Positions 1 to 8,842 of a stretch of 64,000 nucleotides of DNA are shown here, one piece after another. Origin of the DNA: Cacconaster sp045642485. Lineage in GTDB: Bacteria > Bacteroidota > Bacteroidia > Bacteroidales > UBA932. How positions within the stretch are numbered: the stretch's first letter is position 1; each line of letters starts with the position of its first letter. The notes below the pieces were generated by a model. The model had not been told where the DNA came from. It made no database searches and saw nothing but the letters and a program-made list of their open reading frames with translations. Location of the stretch: positions 1 to 64,000 of the forward strand of contig JAZUIV010000027.1 in NCBI GenBank assembly GCA_045642485.1. The letters run 5' to 3'. The position numbers and the translations under genes are program-made.

Positions 1-2
1 CC

Positions 3-194
3 GAACCTTATGCCGTGAGAACAAAGGCAGTGGAGAACGGTATGAATTATCAGTTCGCCTTCACGATTTGCGTTGTTACAATCCACAAGAGCGACGGTGA
101 TGCGGTCGGAAAAGTGATTGAGATTCAGAGTATTAGCGATTATGGATCGCCACTTCCTCCCAAACCCCAGGGAAGGGATACAATACCCTATTAA
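3..194 (+). CDS. C-terminal fragment of an unknown protein (5' end outside window)
   Basis: An open frame enters from the left edge and runs 63 codons to a TAA stop at 192-194. The tail is hydrophilic and ends in a proline-rich stretch (SPLPPKPQG) before TIPY. I recognise no family. It converges on dacB across a 93-nt gap. Reality rests on the uninterrupted frame and on the absence of a competing gene; without the upstream part neither function nor start can be judged. Confidence 0.45.
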   Translation, partial: EPYAVRTKAVENGMNYQFAFTICVVTIHKSDGDAVGKVIEIQSISDYGSPLPPKPQGRDTIPY

Positions 195-267
195 AGAGCA
201 TAGAGGTAATTTTGGCCAGCATTTCCCCGAGTGAAGCGCAAAGTATAAACATATTTCGTTTACGCCT

Positions 268-286
268 TGATTCGCGTCTGTACAAC
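268..286. repeat. 19-nt dispersed repeat copy downstream of dacB
   Basis: TGATTCGCGTCTGTACAAC is identical, in the same orientation, to 8893-8911, which forms one arm of a 43-bp palindrome. Here only this half is present. It sits 1 nt beyond the dacB stop codon, so the arginine operon lies between two direct copies. Confidence 0.6.
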
Positions 287-287
287 A

Positions 288-1709
288 TTACTTTGTGGGG
301 ATGATTGAGGTGATGATCTCACCGGCGGCGGTGACAAGGCGGCTTGCAGAAGCCGGGGAGTTGTTGATGATGACCGAGAATATGACCGGAGTCCCGTTCT
401 TCGGCAGATAATAGCCGCTGTAGGCTCTTACGCCCCCCATCGAACCGCTTTTCAGATGAAAGGAATGCCTCACTTCATCGGGCAGTCCCGGAAGGAACGA
501 AGAGACCGTACCGTCGATGCCTGCACGGGGCAGACTGTTCAGAAAAGCCCCGGAAGAGTCTTTCTCCAGCATATGACGGAGCAGCCTGCAGATAAGCGCC
601 GGGGAGACAAGATTCTTCGAGGAGAGACCGCTTCCATCGACAATCACGAAATTGCCGTCGCCGCTGACACCGATGGAATCGAGAACCGCCCTTTCCGCCT
701 TTGCACAGGAATCATATCCGGCATCCCCGGCAAGTTCCAGTCCCATAGTGCGGAAGGTTGTCTCTGCCAGGAAATTGTCGCTCTCCCTGTTGAGAGGGAC
801 GATGATTTCACGAAGCGGAGCTGAAAGAGTTTCCCCCAGTTTCACGGCATCCGCCGGGGTGGCGCCGGTGGAGAAACCACCTGCAGAAATCCCGTGGCTT
901 TCCAGAAACAGCGAAAACTCCCGGGCACAGGTCAGTTCGGGAAATTTGTTGCTGCATCCGACCACCTTGGGCTTTTTGCCGCAAGCGTATGTGCCTCTCA
1001 ATACAGCATTCTCGGAATAATCGGTCGTATAAAGATAGAGTTGGTCCCCGGTCCCCTTTTCACCTGTCGTACAGTCATATGCAAAATTCATCCAGGGAGT
1101 TGCGGGGAAAATCTGCTCGACCGTAATGGAATCACCGGGGCACTGGCCCGGAGCCACTCTGAAATTCAATGCATTTCCCGCAAACTGAAGCCCTGATGTC
1201 CCGGTTCCGTAATAGGTCCCCGTATCCGCAAGTTCCCAACTGGGATGTTCATTCATCCCCGGGAAAAATCCGCCGTCGCCGATGACCTTCCCCTCTATCT
1301 TCTTTATGCCCGCCGCAGAGAGCATATCCATCCACGAAGTGAAAACCTTTTCTGGAGAATCGGGATAAGCGATGGTAGGGTCTCCCCCACCGACTATATA
1401 GACATTGCCGCATAGCACACTGTCACGCACCTCACCCGAAACTGCTATGCCGGTCCTGTATCTGTAATCCACGCCAAGGGAAGCGATTGCGGATGCCGTG
1501 GTGACAAGTTTCATATTTGAGGCCGGAACGAAGAGACAGGTTCCGTTATGGAAGGCCAGAGTATCTCCGTCAAGAGTCACGGCGCATACACCCACATATG
1601 CTCCGCGGAGCGTCGCACTGTTATTCAGATATTCTGAAATGTCAACCCTGGCCAGGCAGGGAAAGGCAAGAAATGCCGCAATGAGGGTGATAAAAAACGT
1701 CTTTTTCAT
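288..1709 (-). CDS. dacB: D-alanyl-D-alanine carboxypeptidase/endopeptidase, PBP4 (peptidase S13) type
   Basis: 473 aa with a Sec signal peptide (about residues 1-20, ending CLA). The three penicillin-binding motifs are visible: S64-N-M-K67 (SxxK) in VPASNMKLVT, SDN within NRESDNFLAE, and KSG within HLKSGSMGGV near the C-terminus. Length suits the PBP4 family, which trims or opens peptidoglycan cross-links in the periplasm. The start codon overlaps the argE stop by 4 nt (ATGA), so this is the last gene of the arginine operon and translation is probably coupled. No separate promoter was seen. The metabolic link to arginine is unclear and may be only positional. Confidence 0.92.
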   Translation of the reverse strand: MKKTFFITLIAAFLAFPCLARVDISEYLNNSATLRGAYVGVCAVTLDGDTLAFHNGTCLFVPASNMKLVTTASAIASLGVDYRYRTGIAVSGEVRDSVLCGNVYIVGGGDPTIAYPDSPEKVFTSWMDMLSAAGIKKIEGKVIGDGGFFPGMNEHPSWELADTGTYYGTGTSGLQFAGNALNFRVAPGQCPGDSITVEQIFPATPWMNFAYDCTTGEKGTGDQLYLYTTDYSENAVLRGTYACGKKPKVVGCSNKFPELTCAREFSLFLESHGISAGGFSTGATPADAVKLGETLSAPLREIIVPLNRESDNFLAETTFRTMGLELAGDAGYDSCAKAERAVLDSIGVSGDGNFVIVDGSGLSSKNLVSPALICRLLRHMLEKDSSGAFLNSLPRAGIDGTVSSFLPGLPDEVRHSFHLKSGSMGGVRAYSGYYLPKNGTPVIFSVIINNSPASASRLVTAAGEIITSIIPTK

Positions 1710-2755
1710 ACAAGTTGCAGTCCGTCAAGCAGTTTGATATAAATTTCTATTCCTGAAACTATTTCGGAAATCAATATGAATTCGTCGGCCGAATGTGACC
1801 TCGAACTCTCCCCCGGTCCTATTTTGAGCGTCGGGCATTTCAGGAGAGTGGCGTTGCTCATAGTCGGCGAACCGAAGGATTCCAAGCCCAAAGACCTGCC
1901 GCGGACCACGACTGGTGAATTCTCATCGATATGCGACCCCGAATGTCTCATCGAGCGGGGAACGGCTGCCGAAGAGATGTTGCTTCGGACGGTGTCCAGA
2001 ATCTCCTGATTGGAGTAGAGGCCGTTGGGGCGTATGTCAACGACAAAGCCGCACCTGTCGGGGATAACATTGTGCTGAGTGCCGGCATTGACCATCGTGA
2101 CAGTCATCTTGGTCTTTCCGAGATAGGGAGAGACCTTTTCAAACTGATAGTTTCTGAACCACTCTATATCCCTGACTGCACGATATATGGCATTGTCCCC
2201 CTCTTCCCTGGCGGCGTGTCCGCTTTTGCCTGAGGCAGTGCAGTCAAGCACCATCAGCCCTCTCTCCGCCACGGCCATCCGCATACCGGTAGGCTCCCCC
2301 ACTATGGCAAGAGAGATTTCCCCTATTTGAGGAAGAATCGTCTCCAGACCGGGACTGCCGCTGTTTTCCTCCATTGCGGTGGCGCTCCAGACCAGACGAT
2401 AAGGCTGCTGACGCGATGTCAGGTCGAAATATGCCGCAAGAAGAGCGGCGAGACTGCCCCCGTCATCGTTTGAACCGAGGCCATACAGAATATCCCCTTC
2501 CAGGGAGGCCATATAAGGATTGCGGGTATATGATGCCGCCGGTTTGACGGTATCGATATGGGCGTTGAGCAGAAGCGTGGGCTTCGCACCTGCCGGCTCG
2601 GATTCGAGCCATAGGTTGTCCTGCAGTCTGTGCGGGGCAAGGCCCTCATCCGCAAGCCATTTCTCAAGATAATCCGCGGCATCCTTCTCCTGTCCGCTCA
2701 CGGAGGGAATTTCAATCAGGTGCCGCAGCAGATCCGTGTATTTTTCGGTTCTCAT
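1706..2755 (-). CDS. argE: M20-family N-acyl-amino-acid deacylase, ArgE-like
   Basis: 349 aa zinc peptidase of family M20. Visible motifs are NAHIDTV (first metal ligand and its Asp), GLGSNDDGG (bridging Asp), EENSG (general base plus metal Glu) and GEPTG. In organisms using ArgF', this enzyme removes the acyl group after carbamoylation, so the likely substrate is N-acetyl- or N-succinyl-L-citrulline rather than acetylornithine; that is inferred from the neighbouring argF'. It overlaps argB by 4 nt upstream and dacB by 4 nt downstream. M20 enzymes are hard to assign by sequence alone; context makes ArgE the best call. Confidence 0.88.
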   Translation of the reverse strand: MRTEKYTDLLRHLIEIPSVSGQEKDAADYLEKWLADEGLAPHRLQDNLWLESEPAGAKPTLLLNAHIDTVKPAASYTRNPYMASLEGDILYGLGSNDDGGSLAALLAAYFDLTSRQQPYRLVWSATAMEENSGSPGLETILPQIGEISLAIVGEPTGMRMAVAERGLMVLDCTASGKSGHAAREEGDNAIYRAVRDIEWFRNYQFEKVSPYLGKTKMTVTMVNAGTQHNVIPDRCGFVVDIRPNGLYSNQEILDTVRSNISSAAVPRSMRHSGSHIDENSPVVVRGRSLGLESFGSPTMSNATLLKCPTLKIGPGESSRSHSADEFILISEIVSGIEIYIKLLDGLQLV

Positions 2756-3522
2756 AGCGATATGGTTGTGCCGGAAGTGAGGTCCAGCGTTTCCGCGTTT
2801 GTAATTCTCACGCGGGAGACACCCTTGCCCAGGGCGTCGAATGCGCCGTCGAGTTTGGGAATCATCCCGCCGCTCACAGTCCCATCCTCCTTGAAGGAAC
2901 GGTATAGTTCAGGATTGATGTGCCCGATTACGCTGTCATCGTCGTCAGGGTCGGAAAGCACCCCTTTCTTTTCAAAACAGAATATCAGTTCAACCTCATA
3001 AAGGGCGCTCATACCGACTGCCAGCGCGGAGGCCAGGGAATCAGCGTTTGTATTCAGCAACTGGCCGTCATTGTCACAGGTTATTGGAGAAACAACGGGG
3101 ATTGCCCCCATTCCAATCAATGCCCCGAACGTGGCGGCATCGATGGACTTCACGACCCCCACATAGCCGTAATCGACGTCAACGACAGGTTTCTTCACGC
3201 TGGTGATGCAGTTCAGGTCAGCCCCGGAAAGGCCGATTGCCTTGCGGCCTCTTTTGCGGAGCCCCGACACGATGCCCTTGTTGACCTTGCCGGCATAGAC
3301 CATCGTCACGATTTCAAGCATCGCACCGTCAGTCACCCGTCTGCCTTCTATCATCCTCGACTCTATCCCGAGAGCGGATGCGGTACGTGTGGCTTCGCGG
3401 CCCCCGCCGTGAACCATAATCAGATTGCCGCCGATGGCGGAGAATCTGTCAAGAAACGACGAGAGGGCTTCGGGGTCCTCGACCACCGCACCACCGACCT
3501 TTATGATTGTAAGTTTTTCCAT
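2752..3522 (-). CDS. argB: N-acetylglutamate kinase (or N-succinylglutamate kinase)
   Basis: 256 aa amino-acid kinase fold protein. The N-terminus has the Gly-rich phosphate loop (KVGGAVV) and the following MVHGGGRE substrate loop typical of ArgB. It phosphorylates the gamma-carboxylate of the N-acylglutamate, step two of arginine synthesis. The length is that of compact ArgB proteins. The start abuts the argF' stop (1-nt overlap at 3522) and the stop overlaps argE by 4 nt. If the pathway uses succinylated intermediates (see argF'), this kinase must accept N-succinylglutamate. Confidence 0.93.
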   Translation of the reverse strand: MEKLTIIKVGGAVVEDPEALSSFLDRFSAIGGNLIMVHGGGREATRTASALGIESRMIEGRRVTDGAMLEIVTMVYAGKVNKGIVSGLRKRGRKAIGLSGADLNCITSVKKPVVDVDYGYVGVVKSIDAATFGALIGMGAIPVVSPITCDNDGQLLNTNADSLASALAVGMSALYEVELIFCFEKKGVLSDPDDDDSVIGHINPELYRSFKEDGTVSGGMIPKLDGAFDALGKGVSRVRITNAETLDLTSGTTISL

Positions 3523-4487
3523 CAGGCAAGTTTCTCAAGCATCCTTTTCATCACAACCTGTGCCGAAACCACGCGATTGGCCGCTTCCGGTATCACGAGG
3601 CTTGTCGGAGAGTCTATCACCTCGTCCGATACAATCATATTCCTGCGGACAGGGAGGCAGTGCATAAAGAATGCGTTGTCTGTCACGGCCATATGGGCGG
3701 CATCGACTGTCCAGGACATATCGCGGCTCAGTATCTGACCATATTTTTCAGGGCAGGTCACGCCGGGACAACTCCAATTTTTAGCATATACGAAATCCGC
3801 ACCTTCAAGGGCTTTCATCTGGTCGTATTCGATACTTGCGTTCCCGGCAAAGGCGGGGTCGAGTTCATATCCTTCGGGCTGGGTGATGACAAAATCCACG
3901 TCAGCGGCGTTCATCCACTGCGCGAAGGAATTTGGCACGGCCTGTGGCAGCGCCTTTGGATGAGGGGCCCAGGTCATCACGACCTTCGGCCTGGCTTTTG
4001 TCTTGTGTTCCTCTATCGTTATCAGGTCTGCAAATGCCTGGCAGGGATGGACTGTCGCAGATTCAAGGCTTATTACAGGGACTCCGCTGTAGTCGATGAA
4101 CTGACGCAGGATATTTTCGCCGTAGTCCGCTTCCCTGTCGGTCAGGCCGGCGAAGGAACGAACGCCGATGATGTCGCAGTAACTTCCGATTACCGGTATG
4201 GCCTCCCTGAGATGTTCGGATTTTCCCCCGTCCATAACGACTCCCATCTGAGTCTCGAGATTCCAGCTTTCACCGTTGATATTCAGGACAATGGGATTCA
4301 TCCCGAGATTGAGTGCGGCTTTCTGGCTGCTGAGGCGTGTCCTTAGCGAGTTGTTGAAGAATACTAGGATGATGGTTTTGTTTCTGCCAAGATGCTGCCA
4401 CTTGAACGGATTCGCCTTGACTTCCAGCGCTTCGTCCAGCGCCTTGTTCAAGTCACCTATATCGCTTACGTTGAGAAAACTTTTCAT
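3522..4487 (-). CDS. argF': N-succinyl/N-acetyl-ornithine carbamoyltransferase (ArgF')
   Basis: 321 aa transcarbamylase. The carbamoyl-phosphate loop reads FFNNSLRTR rather than the STRTR of ordinary ornithine transcarbamylase; other marks are HPCQAF and HCLPVRRN. These features, and the start MKSFLNVSDIGDL, place it with the Bacteroides fragilis/Xanthomonas ArgF' enzymes, which act on N-acylated ornithine. In that family Glu92 (Xanthomonas) gives acetyl- and Pro90 (B. fragilis) succinyl-ornithine specificity. The aligned residue here, in DGGKSEHL, is Ser90. Published Glu-to-Ser mutants of the acetyl enzyme behave as succinyl enzymes, so a succinyl substrate is favoured by inference. It overlaps argD by 4 nt. 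Confidence 0.93.
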   Translation of the reverse strand: MKSFLNVSDIGDLNKALDEALEVKANPFKWQHLGRNKTIILVFFNNSLRTRLSSQKAALNLGMNPIVLNINGESWNLETQMGVVMDGGKSEHLREAIPVIGSYCDIIGVRSFAGLTDREADYGENILRQFIDYSGVPVISLESATVHPCQAFADLITIEEHKTKARPKVVMTWAPHPKALPQAVPNSFAQWMNAADVDFVITQPEGYELDPAFAGNASIEYDQMKALEGADFVYAKNWSCPGVTCPEKYGQILSRDMSWTVDAAHMAVTDNAFFMHCLPVRRNMIVSDEVIDSPTSLVIPEAANRVVSAQVVMKRMLEKLA

Positions 4488-5614
4488 AGCACATTCTTGA
4501 ATTCATTGATGAAATGTGAAGCCTGATCAAGAGTCAGACACAAAGGCGCGAGAAGACGAATCATATCCGTACCCGCGACACCTGTGAAAATGTGCTTTTC
4601 ATAAAGCAGTTTCTGCCTGATGGGAGCCACCGGGCAGTTGAACTCTATTCCGAGCATCAATCCGCGTCCCCTTACTTCCTTGATGAGAGATGAAGAAGGA
4701 ATGTTCTCCTTGAGATATGTCCCGACCCCCAGCGCATTCTCCACAAGTTTCTCCTCTTCCATCACGTCGATTACGGCAAGAGCCGCTGCCATTGCAAGAT
4801 AGTTTCCTCCGAAAGTGGTCCCGAGCATCCCCTTCACGGCAGTGAACTTCGGGGATATGAGCACTCCTCCACAGGGGAAGCCGTTGGCGATTCCCTTCCC
4901 CATAGAGATTATGTCGGGACGGATGCCGGCCCACTGGTGGGCGAAGAACCGGCCTGTACGGCCATAACCGCTCTGGACCTCGTCAAGAATAAGCATCGTG
5001 CCGTACTTCTCAGTCAGAGTCCGAATTTGTGCCATAAACTCGTCGTCCGGCAGGTTGATGCCTCCGCAACCCTGGATTCCTTCGATTATGACCGCCGCGA
5101 CATCACCTTTCATCAACTGCTTCTCAACGGCTTCGACGTCGTTCAATTCACAGAAAGCGACCTTGTGGTTTGCATTGAACGGTGAGACGATTTTCGGGTT
5201 GTCCGTCACGGCCACTGCACCGGAAGTACGGCCGTGAAAGCTTTTGCGGAAAGCTATCACCTTGTCCCTACCAGTGGCGAAAGAAGCCAGTTTGAGAGCA
5301 TTCTCGTTCGATTCCGCTCCGGAATTGTCAAGGAAAAGAGAATAGTCCTCATAGCCGCTGATTCTGCCCAGACTGGTGGCAAGTTCTTCCTGAAGAGGAT
5401 TCCGGACACTGTTGGAATAAAACCCGATCTTGTCGACCTGCGACTTCAGGGCTTCGATATAATGAGGATGGCTGTGTCCTATGCTGATAACGGCGTGTCC
5501 CCCGTAAAGGTCAAGGTACTCCACGCCCTTGTCATCCCAAATCCTGCATCCTTGCGCACGGACCGGAGTGACATCAAAAAGTGAATATACGTCAAATAAT
5601 TGCATAATCTTCAA
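4484..5614 (-). CDS. argD: N-acyl-ornithine aminotransferase (class III, PLP-dependent)
   Basis: 376 aa class III aminotransferase. DLYGGHAVISIGHSHP is the substrate-binding N-terminal block; LILDEVQSGYGRTG carries the cofactor Asp, and SMGKGIANGFP carries the PLP-binding Lys. It transfers an amino group from glutamate to N-acylglutamate semialdehyde. It lies 4 nt after argC and overlaps argF' by 4 nt, so it belongs to the arg operon. The N-terminal MKIMQLFDVY allows a start at Met1 or Met4. Confidence 0.93.
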   Translation of the reverse strand: MKIMQLFDVYSLFDVTPVRAQGCRIWDDKGVEYLDLYGGHAVISIGHSHPHYIEALKSQVDKIGFYSNSVRNPLQEELATSLGRISGYEDYSLFLDNSGAESNENALKLASFATGRDKVIAFRKSFHGRTSGAVAVTDNPKIVSPFNANHKVAFCELNDVEAVEKQLMKGDVAAVIIEGIQGCGGINLPDDEFMAQIRTLTEKYGTMLILDEVQSGYGRTGRFFAHQWAGIRPDIISMGKGIANGFPCGGVLISPKFTAVKGMLGTTFGGNYLAMAAALAVIDVMEEEKLVENALGVGTYLKENIPSSSLIKEVRGRGLMLGIEFNCPVAPIRQKLLYEKHIFTGVAGTDMIRLLAPLCLTLDQASHFINEFKNVL

Positions 5615-5618
5615 ATAA

Positions 5619-6581
5619 TTAAAAGGCCGAGGCCTTCAGTTTGAGACCGGTCTTCTCGTCAAGGCCCAATAGGAGATTCATATTCTGCACCGCCTGACCG
5701 CTCGCGCCTTTGAGCAGATTGTCGATTGCCGAATTGACAAGCAGTTTGAAGCCGTGTTTCTCGACCGTCACAAGCCCCTTGTTGGTGTTGACGACCTGCT
5801 TGAGGTCAAGATTGCCGTCATAAAGAAAAGTGAATGCCGCATCCTTGTAGAACTCGCGGTATATCTCCTGAGCGTCCTGCCGGTCACCGTCGAAACGGAT
5901 CTGGACCGACGCAAAAATTCCGCGTGCGAAATCACCTCTCATCGGGACGAAATCGATGCTCCCGGAAAAGGCGGGCTGCATACGGAGAACGTTCATATTT
6001 ATCTCCTTCAGATGCTGATGCTCGAAAGCCTTGTAGGTCGAGAGATTGTTGTTCCTCCAGCTGAAATGGGTCGTCGCGCCCGGTTTCACCCCTGCGCCCG
6101 TCGAGCCTGTAACAGCCGTAACCGCCACGTCCCCTTTCAGGAGACCGGCCGCGGCAAGAGGAAGAATCGCCAACTGGATTGCAGTGGCAAAACAGCCGGG
6201 ATTGGCCACAAAGCGGGCATTGCGGATTCTCTCCCTGTTGATTTCCGGCAGTCCATAAACATATCCGCAACTCTCATCCCTGAAATCCTGAGCGAGATCT
6301 ATCACCTTCAGGGAAGCAGGGCAATTTCTCGATGACCAGAACTCCGTGCTCTTTCCGTGTCCGGAACAGAGGAACAGGACATCAACGTCTTCAAGGGGAA
6401 AATCCTCGCAGAAAGTCATTTCCGTCTCACCGTATATACCCTCGTGCACGTCACACAGCCTGTTCCCCGCATTGCTGGACGACTGCACATATGCAAGTTC
6501 GGCGTAAGGATGATTCAACAGAATCCTTATGAGTTCACCGGCAGTATAACCGGCGCCGCCTATGATACCGACCCTTGTCAT
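5619..6581 (-). CDS. argC: N-acyl-gamma-glutamyl-phosphate reductase
   Basis: 320 aa NADPH-dependent dehydrogenase of the semialdehyde dehydrogenase family. The Rossmann start is GIIGGAGYTAGELIRIL; the catalytic Cys lies in NPGCFATAIQ, and a conserved GVKPG segment follows. It reduces the acyl-phosphate made by ArgB to the semialdehyde used by ArgD. The start overlaps the stop of the argG fusion by 4 nt. The length is that of the short ArgC type. Confidence 0.94.
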   Translation of the reverse strand: MTRVGIIGGAGYTAGELIRILLNHPYAELAYVQSSSNAGNRLCDVHEGIYGETEMTFCEDFPLEDVDVLFLCSGHGKSTEFWSSRNCPASLKVIDLAQDFRDESCGYVYGLPEINRERIRNARFVANPGCFATAIQLAILPLAAAGLLKGDVAVTAVTGSTGAGVKPGATTHFSWRNNNLSTYKAFEHQHLKEINMNVLRMQPAFSGSIDFVPMRGDFARGIFASVQIRFDGDRQDAQEIYREFYKDAAFTFLYDGNLDLKQVVNTNKGLVTVEKHGFKLLVNSAIDNLLKGASGQAVQNMNLLLGLDEKTGLKLKASAF

Positions 6582-8338
6582 TTTTCCTCCGGCAGTTCAT
6601 CGGGATGTGATGCATAGAAGGCGCGGAGAGCCGTGGATGAGACCTTGATGAAGCCCTTGGCATCCTCGCTGGTCCACCCTTTCTGCATTTCACCATATTC
6701 CCCGAACTTGTTCTTCACAAGGTCATTCTCAGTATCGACACCGACGGTCGAGAAGGTGTATGGACGGAGTTCCATAGTGACCGTACCGCTGACGTTCCTC
6801 TGGCTGCTCTCGAGCATCTTCTCGATATCCCTCATCACAGGCTCCATATATTGGCTCTCGTGGAGGAACATACCGTACCAGTTGCCCACCTGGTCCTTCC
6901 AGTACTGCTGCCATTTGCTCAAGGTGAATTTCTCAAGGAACTTGTGTGCGGAGATTATGAGCATTGCGGCGGCGGCCTCGAAACCGACGCGCCCCTTGAT
7001 ACCTATTATCGTATCTCCGACGTGCATGTCACGCCCGATGCCGTAGGGAGCGGCGATTGATTCAACCTTGCGGATTGCAGCGATGTGGTCGGTGAACTTT
7101 TCTCCGTTCACTCCGACAAGTTCCCCCTTGCTGAATTCAAGACTCACCGTCTCGCTTCCCTGTTTGGTAACCTGCTTGAGATATGCGCTTTCGGGAAGGC
7201 CCTGCTTCGAATCGAGTATTTCGCCTCCGCAGATGGAGGTGCCCCAAAGACCGACATTATACGAATATTTCAGTTTGGCGAAGTCCGCCTTGAAGCCGTG
7301 CTGGTTGAGATAATCAACTTCCTGCTGTCTTGTCAGGGCCATATCGCGGGTTAGGGTGATGATTTCGGTTCCGGGTGCCGCCACAAGGAAGGTCATATCG
7401 AAACGGACCTGGTCGTTTCCGGCGCCGGTCGAACCGTGAGCAATGGCCTGCGCCCCTATCTGCTTTGCATATCTTGCAATGGCAAGGGCCTGGAAGATGC
7501 GCTCGCTGGAGACGCTGATGGGATAAGTGCCGTTGCGCAGCACGTTGCCATAGACCATATAGCGGATGCTCTTGTCATAATACTCTTTCGTGACATCAAG
7601 AGTAACGTACTTCTTTGCCCCAAGTTTGTACGCGTTCTCCTCGTTGGCCTTGAGCTGTTCCGCGGAGAATCCGCCCGTATCGGCGCAGGCGGCATAGACG
7701 TCATATCCCTTCTCCTTCGCCAGATACATCACGGTGAAGGAAGTGTCGAGTCCGCCGCTGAAAGCGACGACAACTTTCTTTTTCTGAGCCTCGGGATGCT
7801 TTGCCGGGTCATAGAGCATACCCGTGCAGAGACAGCGGGTCAAATCGTTGCGGCAAAGCACGTCGTAATTCACGCAACTCTCGCAGCCCTTCCAGAAAGT
7901 GGGGTCATCGGTCAGTTCTCCGAAAGTGACGGGGACATAACCGAGTTCCGTATTGATGTTCATCACGGCCTGGCCGGTGGTGAGTCCGAATATCTTGGCA
8001 TCCGGGAACCTCTCGCGGGAGAGTTCGAAAGCCTTCCGCTTGATTGCGGTGGCAACTCCCCTGCCCCTGTACTCGGATTTGACAATCAGGCCGGAATTGG
8101 CCACGAATTTCCCGTGGCTCCAGCTCTCGATATAGCAGAATCCGACGAATTGGTCGCCGTCCATCGCGATAATGGCCTTGCCCTCGCGGATTTTGTTTTC
8201 GACATATTCCGGTTTGCGTTTCGCAATGCCGGTGCCCCTTACCTTTGCCGCATCCTCTATGGTCTTGAGGATTTCCGACACGTATGGAAGATGTTTCAGA
8301 GAAGCTACTTCTACTGTGATTTCACTCATTGTTGACAT
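6578..8338 (-). CDS. argG: GNAT acetyltransferase - argininosuccinate synthase fusion
   Basis: 586 aa, against about 400 for ArgG alone. Residues 7-140 are a GNAT domain with the acetyl-CoA loop YRGRGVATAIKR (about 90-101). Residues 152-171 hold a Cys cluster (C152, C155, C162, C169, C171). From about residue 188 the sequence is a full argininosuccinate synthase, with the PP-loop AFSGGLDTS at 192-200, joining citrulline and aspartate. As I recall, in Bacteroides the GNAT protein and ArgG are adjacent separate genes; here one continuous frame encodes both. The GNAT part is a candidate N-acylglutamate synthase, since no argA or argJ is in the operon. That role is inference. Confidence 0.9.
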   Translation of the reverse strand: MSTMSEITVEVASLKHLPYVSEILKTIEDAAKVRGTGIAKRKPEYVENKIREGKAIIAMDGDQFVGFCYIESWSHGKFVANSGLIVKSEYRGRGVATAIKRKAFELSRERFPDAKIFGLTTGQAVMNINTELGYVPVTFGELTDDPTFWKGCESCVNYDVLCRNDLTRCLCTGMLYDPAKHPEAQKKKVVVAFSGGLDTSFTVMYLAKEKGYDVYAACADTGGFSAEQLKANEENAYKLGAKKYVTLDVTKEYYDKSIRYMVYGNVLRNGTYPISVSSERIFQALAIARYAKQIGAQAIAHGSTGAGNDQVRFDMTFLVAAPGTEIITLTRDMALTRQQEVDYLNQHGFKADFAKLKYSYNVGLWGTSICGGEILDSKQGLPESAYLKQVTKQGSETVSLEFSKGELVGVNGEKFTDHIAAIRKVESIAAPYGIGRDMHVGDTIIGIKGRVGFEAAAAMLIISAHKFLEKFTLSKWQQYWKDQVGNWYGMFLHESQYMEPVMRDIEKMLESSQRNVSGTVTMELRPYTFSTVGVDTENDLVKNKFGEYGEMQKGWTSEDAKGFIKVSSTALRAFYASHPDELPEEK

Positions 8339-8343
8339 TTATA

Positions 8344-8823
8344 TTATTGTTTCACTTTCAATTCAACTGACGGCAGATATTTATTCATCGACATTATCAC
8401 CTGCTGCCGGGTAAAGCGGCTGCGAAGAGTCGCGAATATCGTGTCATCCCCGGCAATAGTCCCGGCAATCTCAGCATCCATATTGCGGTCGATGACGGAG
8501 GCCACGACGCTTGCAAATCCGGGGATAGTCTTGACAACCATTATGTTGTCACAAAATTCCACAGACAGGATTCCGTCCGAGGGACGGACTTCCCTGTAAG
8601 CCTTGTCGTAATTGTTCTCGTATGAGGGGAGCCTGTAGCAATAGCCGTGAAGTTTGTCATAAACTTTTGCCACGCCCAGATCCTTGAGCAACCTGGACAG
8701 TGTAGCCTGGGTTATGGAATAGCCCCTGACGTCAAGATATGACATCAGTTCCTCCTGATTATGGATATTTCCGGTGGCAATGATTGCCTTAACCTCGCTT
8801 TTGCGGTCGTTCTTTTCGTTCAT
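8344..8823 (-). CDS. argR: Arginine repressor
   Basis: 159 aa from ATG 8823. The frame stays open upstream to 8934, but a promoter -7 box at 8841-8848 shows the message cannot begin that early, and 159 aa is the usual ArgR length. The N-terminal winged helix includes the recognition segment SITQATLSRLLKDLGV. The C-terminal domain has GTIAGDDTIFATL, matching the GTIAGDDT arginine-binding/oligomerisation motif. First gene of the arg operon, 5 nt before the argG fusion. A one-mismatch ARG-box core at 8829-8842 over the promoter suggests autoregulation. Confidence 0.92.
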   Translation of the reverse strand: MNEKNDRKSEVKAIIATGNIHNQEELMSYLDVRGYSITQATLSRLLKDLGVAKVYDKLHGYCYRLPSYENNYDKAYREVRPSDGILSVEFCDNIMVVKTIPGFASVVASVIDRNMDAEIAGTIAGDDTIFATLRSRFTRQQVIMSMNKYLPSVELKVKQ

Positions 8824-8828
8824 AATTC

Positions 8829-8842
8829 TGAATAGATATGCA
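8829..8842. promoter_or_regulatory. Candidate ARG box (ArgR operator)
   Basis: TGAATAGATATGCA matches the classical ARG-box core TGAATwwwwATTCA (from E. coli and Bacillus) except for one base and one non-AT spacer position. It lies between the argR -7 element and start codon, touching the promoter. A further TGAAT pair lies at 8849-8864. Binding by this ArgR is inferred. Confidence 0.45.
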
